DNA of 64,000 nucleotides from an uncultured bacterium (GTDB lineage Bacteria > Verrucomicrobiota > Kiritimatiellia > CAIVKH01), in assembly GCA_903906425.1 (NCBI GenBank), contig CAIVKH010000193.1:1-64000 (forward strand). The letters run 5' to 3'. Made by a program: the position numbers and the translations under genes. Positions 39,626 through 49,389 of this stretch are shown in pieces (within the stretch, counting starts at the first letter, position 1; each line of letters begins with the position of its first letter). Under the pieces are notes generated by a model, which was given only the letters and a program-made list of their open reading frames with translations, made no database searches and was not told where the DNA came from.

Positions 39626-42553
39626 ATGACGATGAAGATTTGTCGTTTGAAGAAATTGGCATGGCTGCTGGGGCTGGTTCCATTTGTCTGCGGCGGCGAA
39701 CCGCTGGTCGGCAATACGTTTCACACGGATGGGCGCGACACGCCTGCGTTTTATGTTCCGCCTCAGGCCGGCGCTTCCGGGGCCATGGACCAGCTGACGG
39801 CGGAGAACTATCTGCGGGATCAGCACGACCTGTTCAAGCTGCCCGCCGATCTTTCGAATCTGCGGCTCATTTCCGCCCAGCGCAGCCTGCTTGGAATGCA
39901 CTACCGCTATCAGCAAGTGCTCAACGGCCTGAAGGTGGACGGCGGCGAGATCGTCGTGTCGCTGCGCGAGGACGGCAGTGTTTTCCAAGTCTTCAACTCC
40001 ACATATCCGGTGGCCGCCATACCGGCGATGCCGGGAAATCTCCTGTCACGCGACAATGTGCTGGATATCGCATGGAACCATCTTCGCGTTCACGGAAGAC
40101 TGATCATGCTTCCCAGCGTCGAGCTCATCTATGTGCCGCAGAAAACTGATTTCCGCCTCGTGTACCGGACGCTCATTTCCACGGAGGCTCCTTTCGGTCA
40201 CTGGGAACACAGAATCGATGCAGTTTCAGGTGAGATCATCTCCGTGCGCAGCGCGGCGATTTCGAGGAAGCCCGTTTTGATTCCCGATTTCTCGGCCTAC
40301 AAGGGGGCTGTCTGGTCTCGCGCGAATACGACCGCGGCATGGACGGCGGCGGCGCTGGCGAAAGCCGCCCAACCGGCATTGCTGGGCACGACGGTCAACG
40401 GCACGGGCCGCGTTTTCGATCCGGATCCGCGCTCTGTTCTGATGAACGATGCGCTGCTGGACTCCAGCCCGTCGTCATCCTTCACGACGGCCTATTTCAC
40501 GCGGACGCTGCCGGGCATCACGTCGAACGCCGGCTTCTATTCACTCACAGGCCCCTGGGTGACCATCGCGGAGATTGAATCTCCCACCAGCGCGCCAAGC
40601 ACGACGGTCAGCGGCAACTGGACCGCGACGCGCGGCACCAACGCCTTTGATGACGCCATGTGCTATTTCCACATTGACCAGAGCCAGCGCTATCTCCAGT
40701 CCCTCGGCTTCACCAACGTCCAGCACGGCTCGATCAATGTGGATTCCGATGGCGTGGCCGGCGACGACAACTCCCACTTCATGTCATCTGGCAACTATCT
40801 CGCCTTTGGACATGGCGGCGTGGATGACGATGAGGACGCGGATGTCATTCTCCACGAATACGGCCATGCCATCACGTTCAGCATCGTGCCGACATGGGGA
40901 TCAGGCGGCGACACCGGCGCCATCGGCGAAGGCTTCGGCGACTACTGGGGCGGGTCCTACAGCTACGTTTCGCCCAACGGTTCGACCTATCATCCGGAAT
41001 GGGCTTTCACCTGGGACGGTCACAGCGCCGACACGTGGTCTGGCCGGTTCATGAACCTGACGAATCTCACCTACGACTCCTCGCACACCTACGCTGCCCA
41101 CGAAACGATCAGCAGCATCGCCAACTACTCCGACCAGCTCTGGAGCGCGCCCATCTTCCAGGCATTCGTCACCCTCATGCAGATGGGCTATGCGCGCACC
41201 AACATGGACCGGATCATGATCCAGTCCTTTTATGGTATCGGCGGAAGCCCGAAGATGCGTGACCTGGCCTATGCCATCGTCAACACCGCATCCAACCTCT
41301 ATCCATCGGGGCAGTATGCCTCTGTCTTCTACCAGAAGTTCGTCAACCAATCCATCATACCGCTGCCCACCATGCAGGCGCCGCTTTCGCTGTATCCCGG
41401 CGGTGGAGAAATTTTCCTGACCGGCGACACCGTGCGCGTGATCTGGAACCGCAACAGCGCGCCCTCGCTGGCCGCGGAACGATTGACGTTCGCACCCAGC
41501 ACAAATGTCACTTCCATCTTTCAGGATTCGGTCGAGAGCGGCACCAACGGCTGGACCCGCTCGCACTACGGCCTCGTTTCAGACTGGAACCAGGTGGGCA
41601 GCGCGTATAGGAGCGCAACCCACAGTTGGTATGCCGCCGACGACACCTTCACAAACGATCAATTCCTCGTCAGCCCTCAGATCGCCGTTGTCGCCGGCAG
41701 CAGCCTTTCTTTCTGGCACAGTTATAACCTCGAAAGCGGCTTCGACGGCGGCGTCGTGGAAATCAGCACCAATGCCTCCACCTGGACCGATCTCGGCTCC
41801 AACGCCACGCAAAACGGATATTCCATGACCATCAGTTCGAGCTATCAGAGTCCCCTCAGCGGACGCCACGCCTTTTCCGGCAGCAGCAGCGGCTTCATTC
41901 AGACGATCATTCCGCTGACTAATTTCGCTGGCAGATCCATCTATCTCCGTTTCCGCGAAGCCGACGACAACAGCACCTCCGTCTCAGGCTGGTGGGTGGA
42001 CGACATCACCGTCAGCACGGACGTCGCCTGGAGCAACGTCACGACGACCGCCACTAACGTCACAAGTTATCTTTGGAAACTCCCGGGCTCGCCGACCACC
42101 ACCGCCGTCATCAGGATCCAGCAGTTCGGCACGGGCTATCAAGACTCGTCCTGGCTGCAAAGCAAACCCTTCACCATCTCCGCCGACACCGATGGCGACG
42201 GCATTCCCGACGCCTGGGAAATCAAATACTTCTCCTCGCTCACCAACGCCAACGCCACCACCGACAGCGACCGCGACGGCTTCAGCGACCTCAGCGAATA
42301 CCGCGCCGGCACCTTGCCCAACAACTCCACGTCCGTCTTCCAGACCGTCACCGCCTCCAACAGAACCGACGGCGGCTTCTCCATCCAGTGGCTCAGCATT
42401 TCCAATCGCGACTACAGCGTCGCGCGCGGCACCAATCTCATCGACTTCACCGTCATCGCCACTAATCTTCCGGCCACCCCGCCAGTGAACACCTACATTG
42501 ACACCAACGCCTTCACCGGCAGCCTGCGCTTTTACCAGATCCGCGCCCCATAG
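39626..42553 (+). CDS. Secreted M36 (fungalysin)-like metalloprotease with FTP-like propeptide and C-terminal beta domains
   Basis: DVILHEYGHAITF + GAIGEGFGDYWG; MHYRYQQVLNGLKVDGGEIVVSL propeptide; DTDGDGIPDAWEIKYF. Confidence 0.87.
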   Translation: MTMKICRLKKLAWLLGLVPFVCGGEPLVGNTFHTDGRDTPAFYVPPQAGASGAMDQLTAENYLRDQHDLFKLPADLSNLRLISAQRSLLGMHYRYQQVLNGLKVDGGEIVVSLREDGSVFQVFNSTYPVAAIPAMPGNLLSRDNVLDIAWNHLRVHGRLIMLPSVELIYVPQKTDFRLVYRTLISTEAPFGHWEHRIDAVSGEIISVRSAAISRKPVLIPDFSAYKGAVWSRANTTAAWTAAALAKAAQPALLGTTVNGTGRVFDPDPRSVLMNDALLDSSPSSSFTTAYFTRTLPGITSNAGFYSLTGPWVTIAEIESPTSAPSTTVSGNWTATRGTNAFDDAMCYFHIDQSQRYLQSLGFTNVQHGSINVDSDGVAGDDNSHFMSSGNYLAFGHGGVDDDEDADVILHEYGHAITFSIVPTWGSGGDTGAIGEGFGDYWGGSYSYVSPNGSTYHPEWAFTWDGHSADTWSGRFMNLTNLTYDSSHTYAAHETISSIANYSDQLWSAPIFQAFVTLMQMGYARTNMDRIMIQSFYGIGGSPKMRDLAYAIVNTASNLYPSGQYASVFYQKFVNQSIIPLPTMQAPLSLYPGGGEIFLTGDTVRVIWNRNSAPSLAAERLTFAPSTNVTSIFQDSVESGTNGWTRSHYGLVSDWNQVGSAYRSATHSWYAADDTFTNDQFLVSPQIAVVAGSSLSFWHSYNLESGFDGGVVEISTNASTWTDLGSNATQNGYSMTISSSYQSPLSGRHAFSGSSSGFIQTIIPLTNFAGRSIYLRFREADDNSTSVSGWWVDDITVSTDVAWSNVTTTATNVTSYLWKLPGSPTTTAVIRIQQFGTGYQDSSWLQSKPFTISADTDGDGIPDAWEIKYFSSLTNANATTDSDRDGFSDLSEYRAGTLPNNSTSVFQTVTASNRTDGGFSIQWLSISNRDYSVARGTNLIDFTVIATNLPATPPVNTYIDTNAFTGSLRFYQIRAP

Positions 42554-42573
42554 CCGCCGCGCCCTTGCCCAAG

Positions 42574-42620
42574 TTCCAATGATTGGAAACCACCGGCCCG
42601 CAAGTTTCCAATCATTGGAA
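42574..42620. repeat. Paired palindrome locus 13
   Basis: TTCCAATGATTGGAA 42574-42588; TTCCAATCATTGGAA 42606-42620; 32 bp. Confidence 0.95.
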
Positions 42621-42743
42621 ATTTTCCCGCCGGCGCCATCGCGATGGGAAGGGCCGGTCAATATTTGCCATGCGGCGGTCAAGATCGGTCATTGCAGGCG
42701 CGGAGGCCACAGCGGCAGGATGCGCGAAGTCAGGAGATCAGCC

Positions 42744-44117
42744 ATGTTCAGAATCTTGGTCGCTTCGTTGCTCGTTGTTCCATGCGTTGCGGGCGTCACG
42801 CGCGCGGTGGATGCGCCGGTTGAGGCGGCCGGTGCTTTCAAGCCGGACTGGAATTCTCTGGCGCAGTACAAGTGTCCCGATTGGTTTCGCGACGGGAAGT
42901 TCGGAATCTTCGTTCACTGGGGACCGCAGACGATCGCGGGCGAGTCCGGTTCTGCGGACGGGAGCAAGTCGCCGTGGAAGGAACTCGCAGAAAAATTCAG
43001 CGGCGAAAAGTTCGACGCAAAACATCTCGCCGAAATGTTTCGCAAGTCGGGCGCGAAATATGTCGTGCAGGTCGCGGAACATCACGATGCGTATGCGCTG
43101 TATGATTCGAGCCTGACACCGTGGTCGTCGGTCAAGATGAAGCCGAAGCGCGATTTCGTCGCGGAGCTTTCCGCGGAGGTTCGCAAGCAGGGTTTGATCT
43201 GGGGCGCATCATCGCACACGGAGGAGAACTGGTGGTTCTATTCCGATCCGCCGAGGCGAGCGCCGCCCGCGCCGCTGCCGGGCCGGCCCGCTCCACCGCA
43301 GCCGGACAAAGAATTCCTCGACTGGTGGTACGCGCGACTTGTCGAGATCGTGGACAAATATCATCCGCAGATTTTCTGGTTCGACTGGTGCATCGAGCAG
43401 CCGGCCTACGAGCCGTATCTGCAAAAATTCGCAGCACACTTTTACAATCGCGCCGCAGAATGGAAAAAGGACGTGGTGCTCAATTACAAATACTATGCCT
43501 TCCCGACGAATACCGCAGTGCTGGACATTTCGTGGAACACCGGCCGCATTTCGTGGCAGCCCGAACGAATCAATCCGGAGCCGTGGCAGTTCGACACGAT
43601 GTCGAACCGGAAATATTGGTTCTGGCGCGCCGACATGGAAATGCGGCCCACCGCAGAAATCTTGTGCGAGATGGCCGATGTCGTCAGCAAAAACGGAAAT
43701 TATTTGCTCAACATTCCACCCGCGCCCGATGGCACGCTGACGGAGGGACAGGAAAAAATCCTCACGGAGATCGGTCAGTGGCTTGCGATCAACGGCGAGG
43801 CAATCTACGGAACGCGCCCGTGGAAAAATTTTGGCGAAGGCCCGACCGAGGGACTTGGCCCGAAGTTCCAAGGCAATCCGCCGAAGGCGCCGTGGACAGC
43901 GCAGGATATTCGCTTCACCACGAAGGGCGACACGATCTACGCCATTGTTTTGGCGTGGCCGGAAAATGGAAAGTTGACCATCAAGTCGCTCGCCGGGACC
44001 AAATTCAGAAGCGTCAGTCTTCTCGGCGCGAACAATCTGGTGAAAATCGCAGACGCGTCGTTTGAACTTCCCGCGCCAGCACGACGCGACGGGCCGTTTG
44101 TTTTGAAACTCCGATGA
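42744..44117 (+). CDS. GH29 alpha-L-fucosidase
   Basis: WFRDGKFGIFVHWGPQT, YVVQVAEHHDAYALYDS, IFWFDWCIEQPAY, NYLLNIPPAPDGTL. Confidence 0.9.
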   Translation: MFRILVASLLVVPCVAGVTRAVDAPVEAAGAFKPDWNSLAQYKCPDWFRDGKFGIFVHWGPQTIAGESGSADGSKSPWKELAEKFSGEKFDAKHLAEMFRKSGAKYVVQVAEHHDAYALYDSSLTPWSSVKMKPKRDFVAELSAEVRKQGLIWGASSHTEENWWFYSDPPRRAPPAPLPGRPAPPQPDKEFLDWWYARLVEIVDKYHPQIFWFDWCIEQPAYEPYLQKFAAHFYNRAAEWKKDVVLNYKYYAFPTNTAVLDISWNTGRISWQPERINPEPWQFDTMSNRKYWFWRADMEMRPTAEILCEMADVVSKNGNYLLNIPPAPDGTLTEGQEKILTEIGQWLAINGEAIYGTRPWKNFGEGPTEGLGPKFQGNPPKAPWTAQDIRFTTKGDTIYAIVLAWPENGKLTIKSLAGTKFRSVSLLGANNLVKIADASFELPAPARRDGPFVLKLR

Positions 44118-46390
44118 AACCGATCACGGCTATTCTGATCGTTGGGATCATGTCATCCGGCGCGATGACTTCGCATGGCGCGGACTTTCCAGATGGCTTC
44201 ACCGCGGTCGGTGAATGGGGCGCGGGGATTCCGGGTGCTGATCCAGAGGTGCCGACGCGGCTCAACAGCAAGGACGGTTCATTCTGCATCTACAAACCTG
44301 CAATCGAAAAGCCCGCGCCTGTGACGATCAGTATTTTTCGTGTGAGCGAGGCAGGATCGTCCGGCAGGCAGCACTATGAAGTTCATCACAGTGGCAAGGT
44401 GGATGCAGTCGACGTGGAATTTGCCGGCTCGTCCGACTGGGTTTCGCTCGGCACTTTTCCGTTTGATGGTAGTGGTCGCGAATATGTGAGGCTCGATAAA
44501 GGGCGGACCGCGGAAGTGAAGTTCACGATTCTTTCCGCAGACGGAAAAAAGCCGGTGCGATCCATTGTGATCCCAGCTGGTCAGGTAACACGTCCGCCCC
44601 CGCCGCCGGCGAATGGCGTGGCGCGCGCAAATCAGACTGTTCTGCAAATTCCGAAACCGGTTTCGCGGCCGCTCGCCCCGGTCACCAGCCTGCAACTTCC
44701 GTCGCACATCTCCGATGGCATGGTCATCCAGCGCGGGAAGAAGATCGTGATCACCGGAAGTGCGCCGGACAAGGCCACCGTCACGGTTACGATGAACGGA
44801 CAAACGGCATCGGCGAAGGCGGAAGGCGGGACGTTCCGCGTCGAACTGCCGGAGATGAAGGAGGGCGGGCCATACGAGATGACGATTCGCTGCGGCAGCG
44901 ATGAGAAGATCATCAAGAATGTCATGCTCGGTGACGTGTGGATTTGCGCCGGACAGTCGAACATGGCGTTTGCCGGCAGCGGCCTCAACGATGCCGCGAA
45001 GGTTTTGGCGGACGCCGATTATCCAAACATCCGCTACTACAAACAGGACGGCGGAGCCGAGCCCACGCCCGGTTCGCCCGCACGCTGGATGGCCTGTACG
45101 CCCAGGCTGGCTGGCAGTTTCACTGCGATCGGTTTTCTTTTTGCGCGCGAGATTCACAAGGAACTCAAGGTGCCGATCGGACTGGTGTATGCATGGCGCA
45201 ATGGCGGCGACATCCGCCTTTTCATGCGCGACGAAACGCTCGCCGCGCTGACGCCGAAAATTCCTTTCACGCCGGGAACCAAACCGCGCAGCACCTTGTT
45301 CTCGAATTTCCTCGCGCCGCTCGTCGGCTATCCGGTGTCGGGCCTGCTTTACTATCAGGGCGAAGGCAACCAGAAGGATCCGCTATTCTATCGCGATCTT
45401 CTTCCGGCGATGGTCAAAGACGTCCGCGAGTTGTGGGGTAAGGGCGACTTCCCGTTCATCTACGTTCAGCTCCCGCGCTACAAGGATTGCTTCGTCGGAA
45501 CTCGCGAGGCGCAGTTCCTCGCGCAGCAACGCATCACCAATTCCGCCATGGTTGTCAGCATTGATACCGGCAATCCGAACTTGCTTCATCCCGGCGACAA
45601 ACTTCTGATCGGTGAACGCGCCGCGAAAGCAGCCCTCGGCCTCGTTTACAAGAAGCCCGGCGAATACACGGGGCCGATGTTTGCCGAAGCCGCCACCCGC
45701 GACAACAGCATCATCGCCCGCTTCACGCACGCCGGCAGTGGCCTCGAAGCGCGCGGCGATCTCGACGGGTTCATCCTCTGCGGTGAATCCGGCGAATTCG
45801 CTCCGGCCAAGGCCGAGATCGCCGGCCCCGACTCGGTTCGGATTTGGCGTGATGACGTCGCGCGTCCGGTCGCGGTCCGTTTCCTCTGGAGCGGAGCGCC
45901 TCGCGCCTGCCTTTACAATCGCGAAGGATTTCCGGCGAGCCCCTTCCAGACCGATACCACAAACGTCAACCGAATCTTCGACAACCGCGATCCGAATTTT
46001 ACGACGCGCGGCGATTGGAAAGCCGAAACACGCAAGGGAAACTTCGCGACCGATTGTCTCGTAGCCGCCGACACGCGCGATACCGACGGCGAATGCGACT
46101 GGCATCCGTGGGCCAAGTGGACCTTCGAAGTCCATCGTGCCGGCCGCTACGGAATCTATCTCCGCTGGCCCGCCGGCCTCGCTTCAACCGCGGCCATCAG
46201 TGTCGAATCGAACTGCGGCGGCTACGGTTATCCGCCTGTTGCGATTTCTCAGGCCGACGGCGGCGGCGACTGGCACAAAATCGGCAGCTATCGCATGAAC
46301 TACGGCAACACCGACAACATCAAGCTTGTCGCCACCGGCATCGGCGCCTCCGCGGACGCCGTCAAAATTGAATTTGAAATGGAGGACTGA
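44114..46390 (+). CDS. Sialate O-acetylesterase-like (SASA) protein flanked by golvesin/CBD-like domains
   Basis: GDVWICAGQSNMAFAGSG, PVSGLLYYQGEGNQKD, FPFIYVQLPRY, LLHPGDKLLIGERAA; ATGA overlap with the fucosidase gene. Confidence 0.88.
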   Translation: MKPITAILIVGIMSSGAMTSHGADFPDGFTAVGEWGAGIPGADPEVPTRLNSKDGSFCIYKPAIEKPAPVTISIFRVSEAGSSGRQHYEVHHSGKVDAVDVEFAGSSDWVSLGTFPFDGSGREYVRLDKGRTAEVKFTILSADGKKPVRSIVIPAGQVTRPPPPPANGVARANQTVLQIPKPVSRPLAPVTSLQLPSHISDGMVIQRGKKIVITGSAPDKATVTVTMNGQTASAKAEGGTFRVELPEMKEGGPYEMTIRCGSDEKIIKNVMLGDVWICAGQSNMAFAGSGLNDAAKVLADADYPNIRYYKQDGGAEPTPGSPARWMACTPRLAGSFTAIGFLFAREIHKELKVPIGLVYAWRNGGDIRLFMRDETLAALTPKIPFTPGTKPRSTLFSNFLAPLVGYPVSGLLYYQGEGNQKDPLFYRDLLPAMVKDVRELWGKGDFPFIYVQLPRYKDCFVGTREAQFLAQQRITNSAMVVSIDTGNPNLLHPGDKLLIGERAAKAALGLVYKKPGEYTGPMFAEAATRDNSIIARFTHAGSGLEARGDLDGFILCGESGEFAPAKAEIAGPDSVRIWRDDVARPVAVRFLWSGAPRACLYNREGFPASPFQTDTTNVNRIFDNRDPNFTTRGDWKAETRKGNFATDCLVAADTRDTDGECDWHPWAKWTFEVHRAGRYGIYLRWPAGLASTAAISVESNCGGYGYPPVAISQADGGGDWHKIGSYRMNYGNTDNIKLVATGIGASADAVKIEFEMED

Positions 46391-46428
46391 CCGCATCGCA
46401 CGCCGCATAAATTTGGGCACACAAAAAT

Positions 46429-46475
46429 TTCCAATGATTGGAAGTTTGCGGGTCGGAAGTTTCCAATGATTGGAA
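46429..46475. repeat. Paired palindrome locus 14
   Basis: TTCCAATGATTGGAA 46429-46443 and 46461-46475; 32 bp. Confidence 0.95.
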
Positions 46476-46597
46476 GATGCGATTCGAGGCGGCATCGGCG
46501 CGCCATCCACCTCGCATGAGGGCGGCTGAGGGGGCGGCGGGCAACGGGGAGAGGAATACGGCTTGACCGGATTTTTTGCGGCCCCTACTTTGCGCGG

Positions 46598-47671
46598 ATG
46601 TTCTTCATGAAGCATAGAATGGTTTTGGCCTTGATTGGCGCGGGTTTTCTCGCGCTGGCCGGCGTGGCGCAGGGGCAGATGTATCCGTCGGCGCCGGGGC
46701 GCGACGTGGATTCTTTTTCGCCGTCGAAGAAGACCAGGCCGTCGGAAGCGACGGGCGTGGAGAAAAACGGGGTCTATGATGAGACGGAGGTGAAGCATTC
46801 GTGGTTCAGCTTCACGAAGCCGTCGGAGAAGACGCCGGAGGCGCAGTTCGAGCGGGCGGAAAAATTGCGGCAGGCCGGTTTGTTCAAGTCGGCGGGGAAG
46901 GCATATTTTGCGCTGGTGATCACGTGGCCGCGCTCGGCGCAGGCGGCGATCTCGCAGCAGCGGTATGCGGAGATGCTGGCGGTGCGCGGGCTGAATGAGG
47001 ATGCGTTCGACGAGTACGACAAGCTGATTGACAAATATGTGGGCAGCTTCGACTACACATCCATCATCGAAGAGCAGTTCAAGCTGGCGCAAAAGGTGAT
47101 GAACAGGCGGAAGGGAAAGTTCCTGCTCTTCGGCGGCTGGAAGGCGCCGGAGCGCGCGATCCCGATGTTCGAGTCGATCCTGAAGCACGCGCCGCGGTGG
47201 GACGGCGCGGCGGAGGCGCAGTACATGATCGGCGTGGCCAACGAGATGATTGATGAGATGGATCTGGCGATTGTCGCGTACATGAACACGCAGCACCGCT
47301 ATCCGGAAAGTCCGTTCGCGGAGAAGTCAGGTTTCGGAAGGGCGCATTGTCTGTATGTGATGAGCGAGGAAAGCCCGAACGATGAGGAGACGATGGAGCA
47401 GGCCTACGCCGCGGTCGTCGCGTTCCTCAACACATATCCGAAGTCGGACCACGTGGAGGTGGCGACGGCCTATCGCGACACGCTGCTGCGCAAGCGCGCG
47501 GAAATCGCGTACAACCGGGCGGTATTTTACGACAAGGTTGCCAAGCAGCCGAAAGCGGCGTTGATGACCTACGAAAATTTTGTGAGGATGTTCCCGAATT
47601 CCGAATGGACAGAGACCGCCAGGGGACGGATCGAACAACTGCGTCCGCTGGCCGAGAAAGCGAAGAAATGA
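46598..47671 (+). CDS. bamD: BamD/YfiO-like TPR outer-membrane assembly protein
   Basis: Signal peptide; repeated TPR-type SAGKAYFALVITWPRSAQAAISQQRYAEMLA ... FLNTYPKSDHVEVATAYRDTLL. Confidence 0.78.
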   Translation: MFFMKHRMVLALIGAGFLALAGVAQGQMYPSAPGRDVDSFSPSKKTRPSEATGVEKNGVYDETEVKHSWFSFTKPSEKTPEAQFERAEKLRQAGLFKSAGKAYFALVITWPRSAQAAISQQRYAEMLAVRGLNEDAFDEYDKLIDKYVGSFDYTSIIEEQFKLAQKVMNRRKGKFLLFGGWKAPERAIPMFESILKHAPRWDGAAEAQYMIGVANEMIDEMDLAIVAYMNTQHRYPESPFAEKSGFGRAHCLYVMSEESPNDEETMEQAYAAVVAFLNTYPKSDHVEVATAYRDTLLRKRAEIAYNRAVFYDKVAKQPKAALMTYENFVRMFPNSEWTETARGRIEQLRPLAEKAKK

Positions 47672-48264
47672 TGAAGACCAAAATTCTTGGACTCGCCGCC
47701 GCCCTCGCCGCGCTGCTGCTCAACAGCTGCGCCGGCTACAAGCTCGGTTCGATGCTGCCCCCGGACATCCAGACGGTGTACGTGCCGACCTTCATCAACA
47801 AAACCAAGGAACCGCTGATCGAAATTGACACGACGCAAAAGGCCATCCAGGAAATCCAGCGCGACGGTTCGCTCAAGGTCGCCTCCAAGGAATCCGCCGA
47901 CGCGATTCTCCAGGTCACGCTCACCGACTACTCGCTCACGCCCGTGCGCTACGACACGCAGCACACCACGCAGACCAAGGAATACCGCCTCTGGCTCACC
48001 GCCAACCTCGTGCTCAAGCGCGCCAAAGACGACAAGGTCATCGTGGACCGCCCGATGGTCCGCGGCCAGGCCGTGTTCGAAGTCCTCGGCGATCTCACCT
48101 CGTCGAAACTCATCGCGCTGCCACTCGCCGCGCAGGACCTCGCCCGCAACGTCATCGCCACCTGCGTCGAGGAATGGCCGTCCAAGGAACCCGCGCCGGC
48201 GACGCCCGCATCGCCCGTAACGCCAGGCCACGTTTCACCCGCGCCGGTGCGGACCAGTCCGTAA
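47668..48264 (+). CDS. lptE: LptE-like LPS-assembly lipoprotein
   Basis: LLLNSCAGYKLGSMLPPDIQTVYVPTFINKTKEP; Pro/Thr-rich C-terminal tail. Confidence 0.82.
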   Translation: MMKTKILGLAAALAALLLNSCAGYKLGSMLPPDIQTVYVPTFINKTKEPLIEIDTTQKAIQEIQRDGSLKVASKESADAILQVTLTDYSLTPVRYDTQHTTQTKEYRLWLTANLVLKRAKDDKVIVDRPMVRGQAVFEVLGDLTSSKLIALPLAAQDLARNVIATCVEEWPSKEPAPATPASPVTPGHVSPAPVRTSP

Positions 48265-48265
48265 T

Positions 48266-48312
48266 TTCCAATCATTGGAAACCAGCGCGCCGCAGACTTC
48301 CAATGATTGGAA
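48266..48312. repeat. Paired palindrome locus 15
   Basis: TTCCAATCATTGGAA 48266-48280; TTCCAATGATTGGAA 48298-48312; 32 bp; 1 bp after the lptE stop. Confidence 0.95.
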
Positions 48313-48366
48313 AAAAGCGGCGCGCGGTCGAAAACCGGCCCGGCGTCGCGTAGGTTTGCGAGCGTG

Positions 48367-49368
48367 ATGCCGATTGAAATGAAGAAAAAAAACAAAAACG
48401 AATTTGCCGCGCGGTTCGACGAAGCGATCGCCGAACTTTCCGCGCTTTATGTCGAAGACACAGACGACCGGCCCGACGGAATTCTCGGCGGCTATCCGCG
48501 GCCCGCGCGGGTCATTCGTGCGCTGCAAATTTTTCTCGACGTCCTCTTCCCCGGAAAATTTTCCGATGCGCAGGTCACCCGCCAGAATCTGCCGGCCTTC
48601 CTGCGCCGACGCATCGCCGAAGGATCAGAAATTTTGCAGCCGGAAATTGAGCGAGCGCTGCCGCTGCGCTGGCACGGCCAGGCCGCGCGCACCGAGGGCG
48701 CCCGCGAGGAAACCGATATCGGCGCGGAGGCCCGCCGCGTCATGCAGGAATTCATCGCGGCGCTGCCGAAAGTCCGCTGGTTGCTTGTCGAAGATATTCG
48801 CGCCGCCTACGCCGGCGATCCCGCCGCGTTGACCTACGCGGAAGTGCAACTCGCCTATCCCGGCCTGCTGGCCATCGCCTCGCACCGGCTCGCGCATGAG
48901 CTCTACAAACTCAGCGTGCCGCTCGTGCCGCGCGTCATGAGCGAGTGGACGCATGCGCAAACCGGCGCCGACATTCACCCCGGCGCGCAGATCGGTCATG
49001 GATTTTTTATTGATCACGCCACCGGCGCGGTCATCGGCGAGACGACGATCATCGGCAACAACGTCAAACTTTATCAGGGCGTCACGCTGGGCGCGCGCAG
49101 TTTCCCGCTCGATGCGCAGGGCAATCCGATCAAGCACATCAAGCGCCACCCGACCGTCGAGGACAACGTCGTCATTTACGCCAACGCCACGATCCTCGGC
49201 GGCGACACCGTCATCGGCCGTGGCTCGACCGTCGGCGGCAACGTCTTCATCATGGAAAGCGTCCCCGCGGACAGCGTCGTGACGATGATCCACCCCGAGC
49301 ACCACATCAAGAATCCGAAAGCCAGGGGCGGGAAGCACGGCTATCACAGCGACGGCGAAGGCATCTGA
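48367..49368 (+). CDS. cysE: Serine O-acetyltransferase
   Basis: GADIHPGAQIGHGFFIDHATGAVIGETTIIGNNVKLYQGVTLGA: hexapeptide repeats and long N-terminal helical domain. Confidence 0.92.
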   Translation: MPIEMKKKNKNEFAARFDEAIAELSALYVEDTDDRPDGILGGYPRPARVIRALQIFLDVLFPGKFSDAQVTRQNLPAFLRRRIAEGSEILQPEIERALPLRWHGQAARTEGAREETDIGAEARRVMQEFIAALPKVRWLLVEDIRAAYAGDPAALTYAEVQLAYPGLLAIASHRLAHELYKLSVPLVPRVMSEWTHAQTGADIHPGAQIGHGFFIDHATGAVIGETTIIGNNVKLYQGVTLGARSFPLDAQGNPIKHIKRHPTVEDNVVIYANATILGGDTVIGRGSTVGGNVFIMESVPADSVVTMIHPEHHIKNPKARGGKHGYHSDGEGI

Positions 49369-49389
49369 CACCGCGCCGGGCGCGACAAA

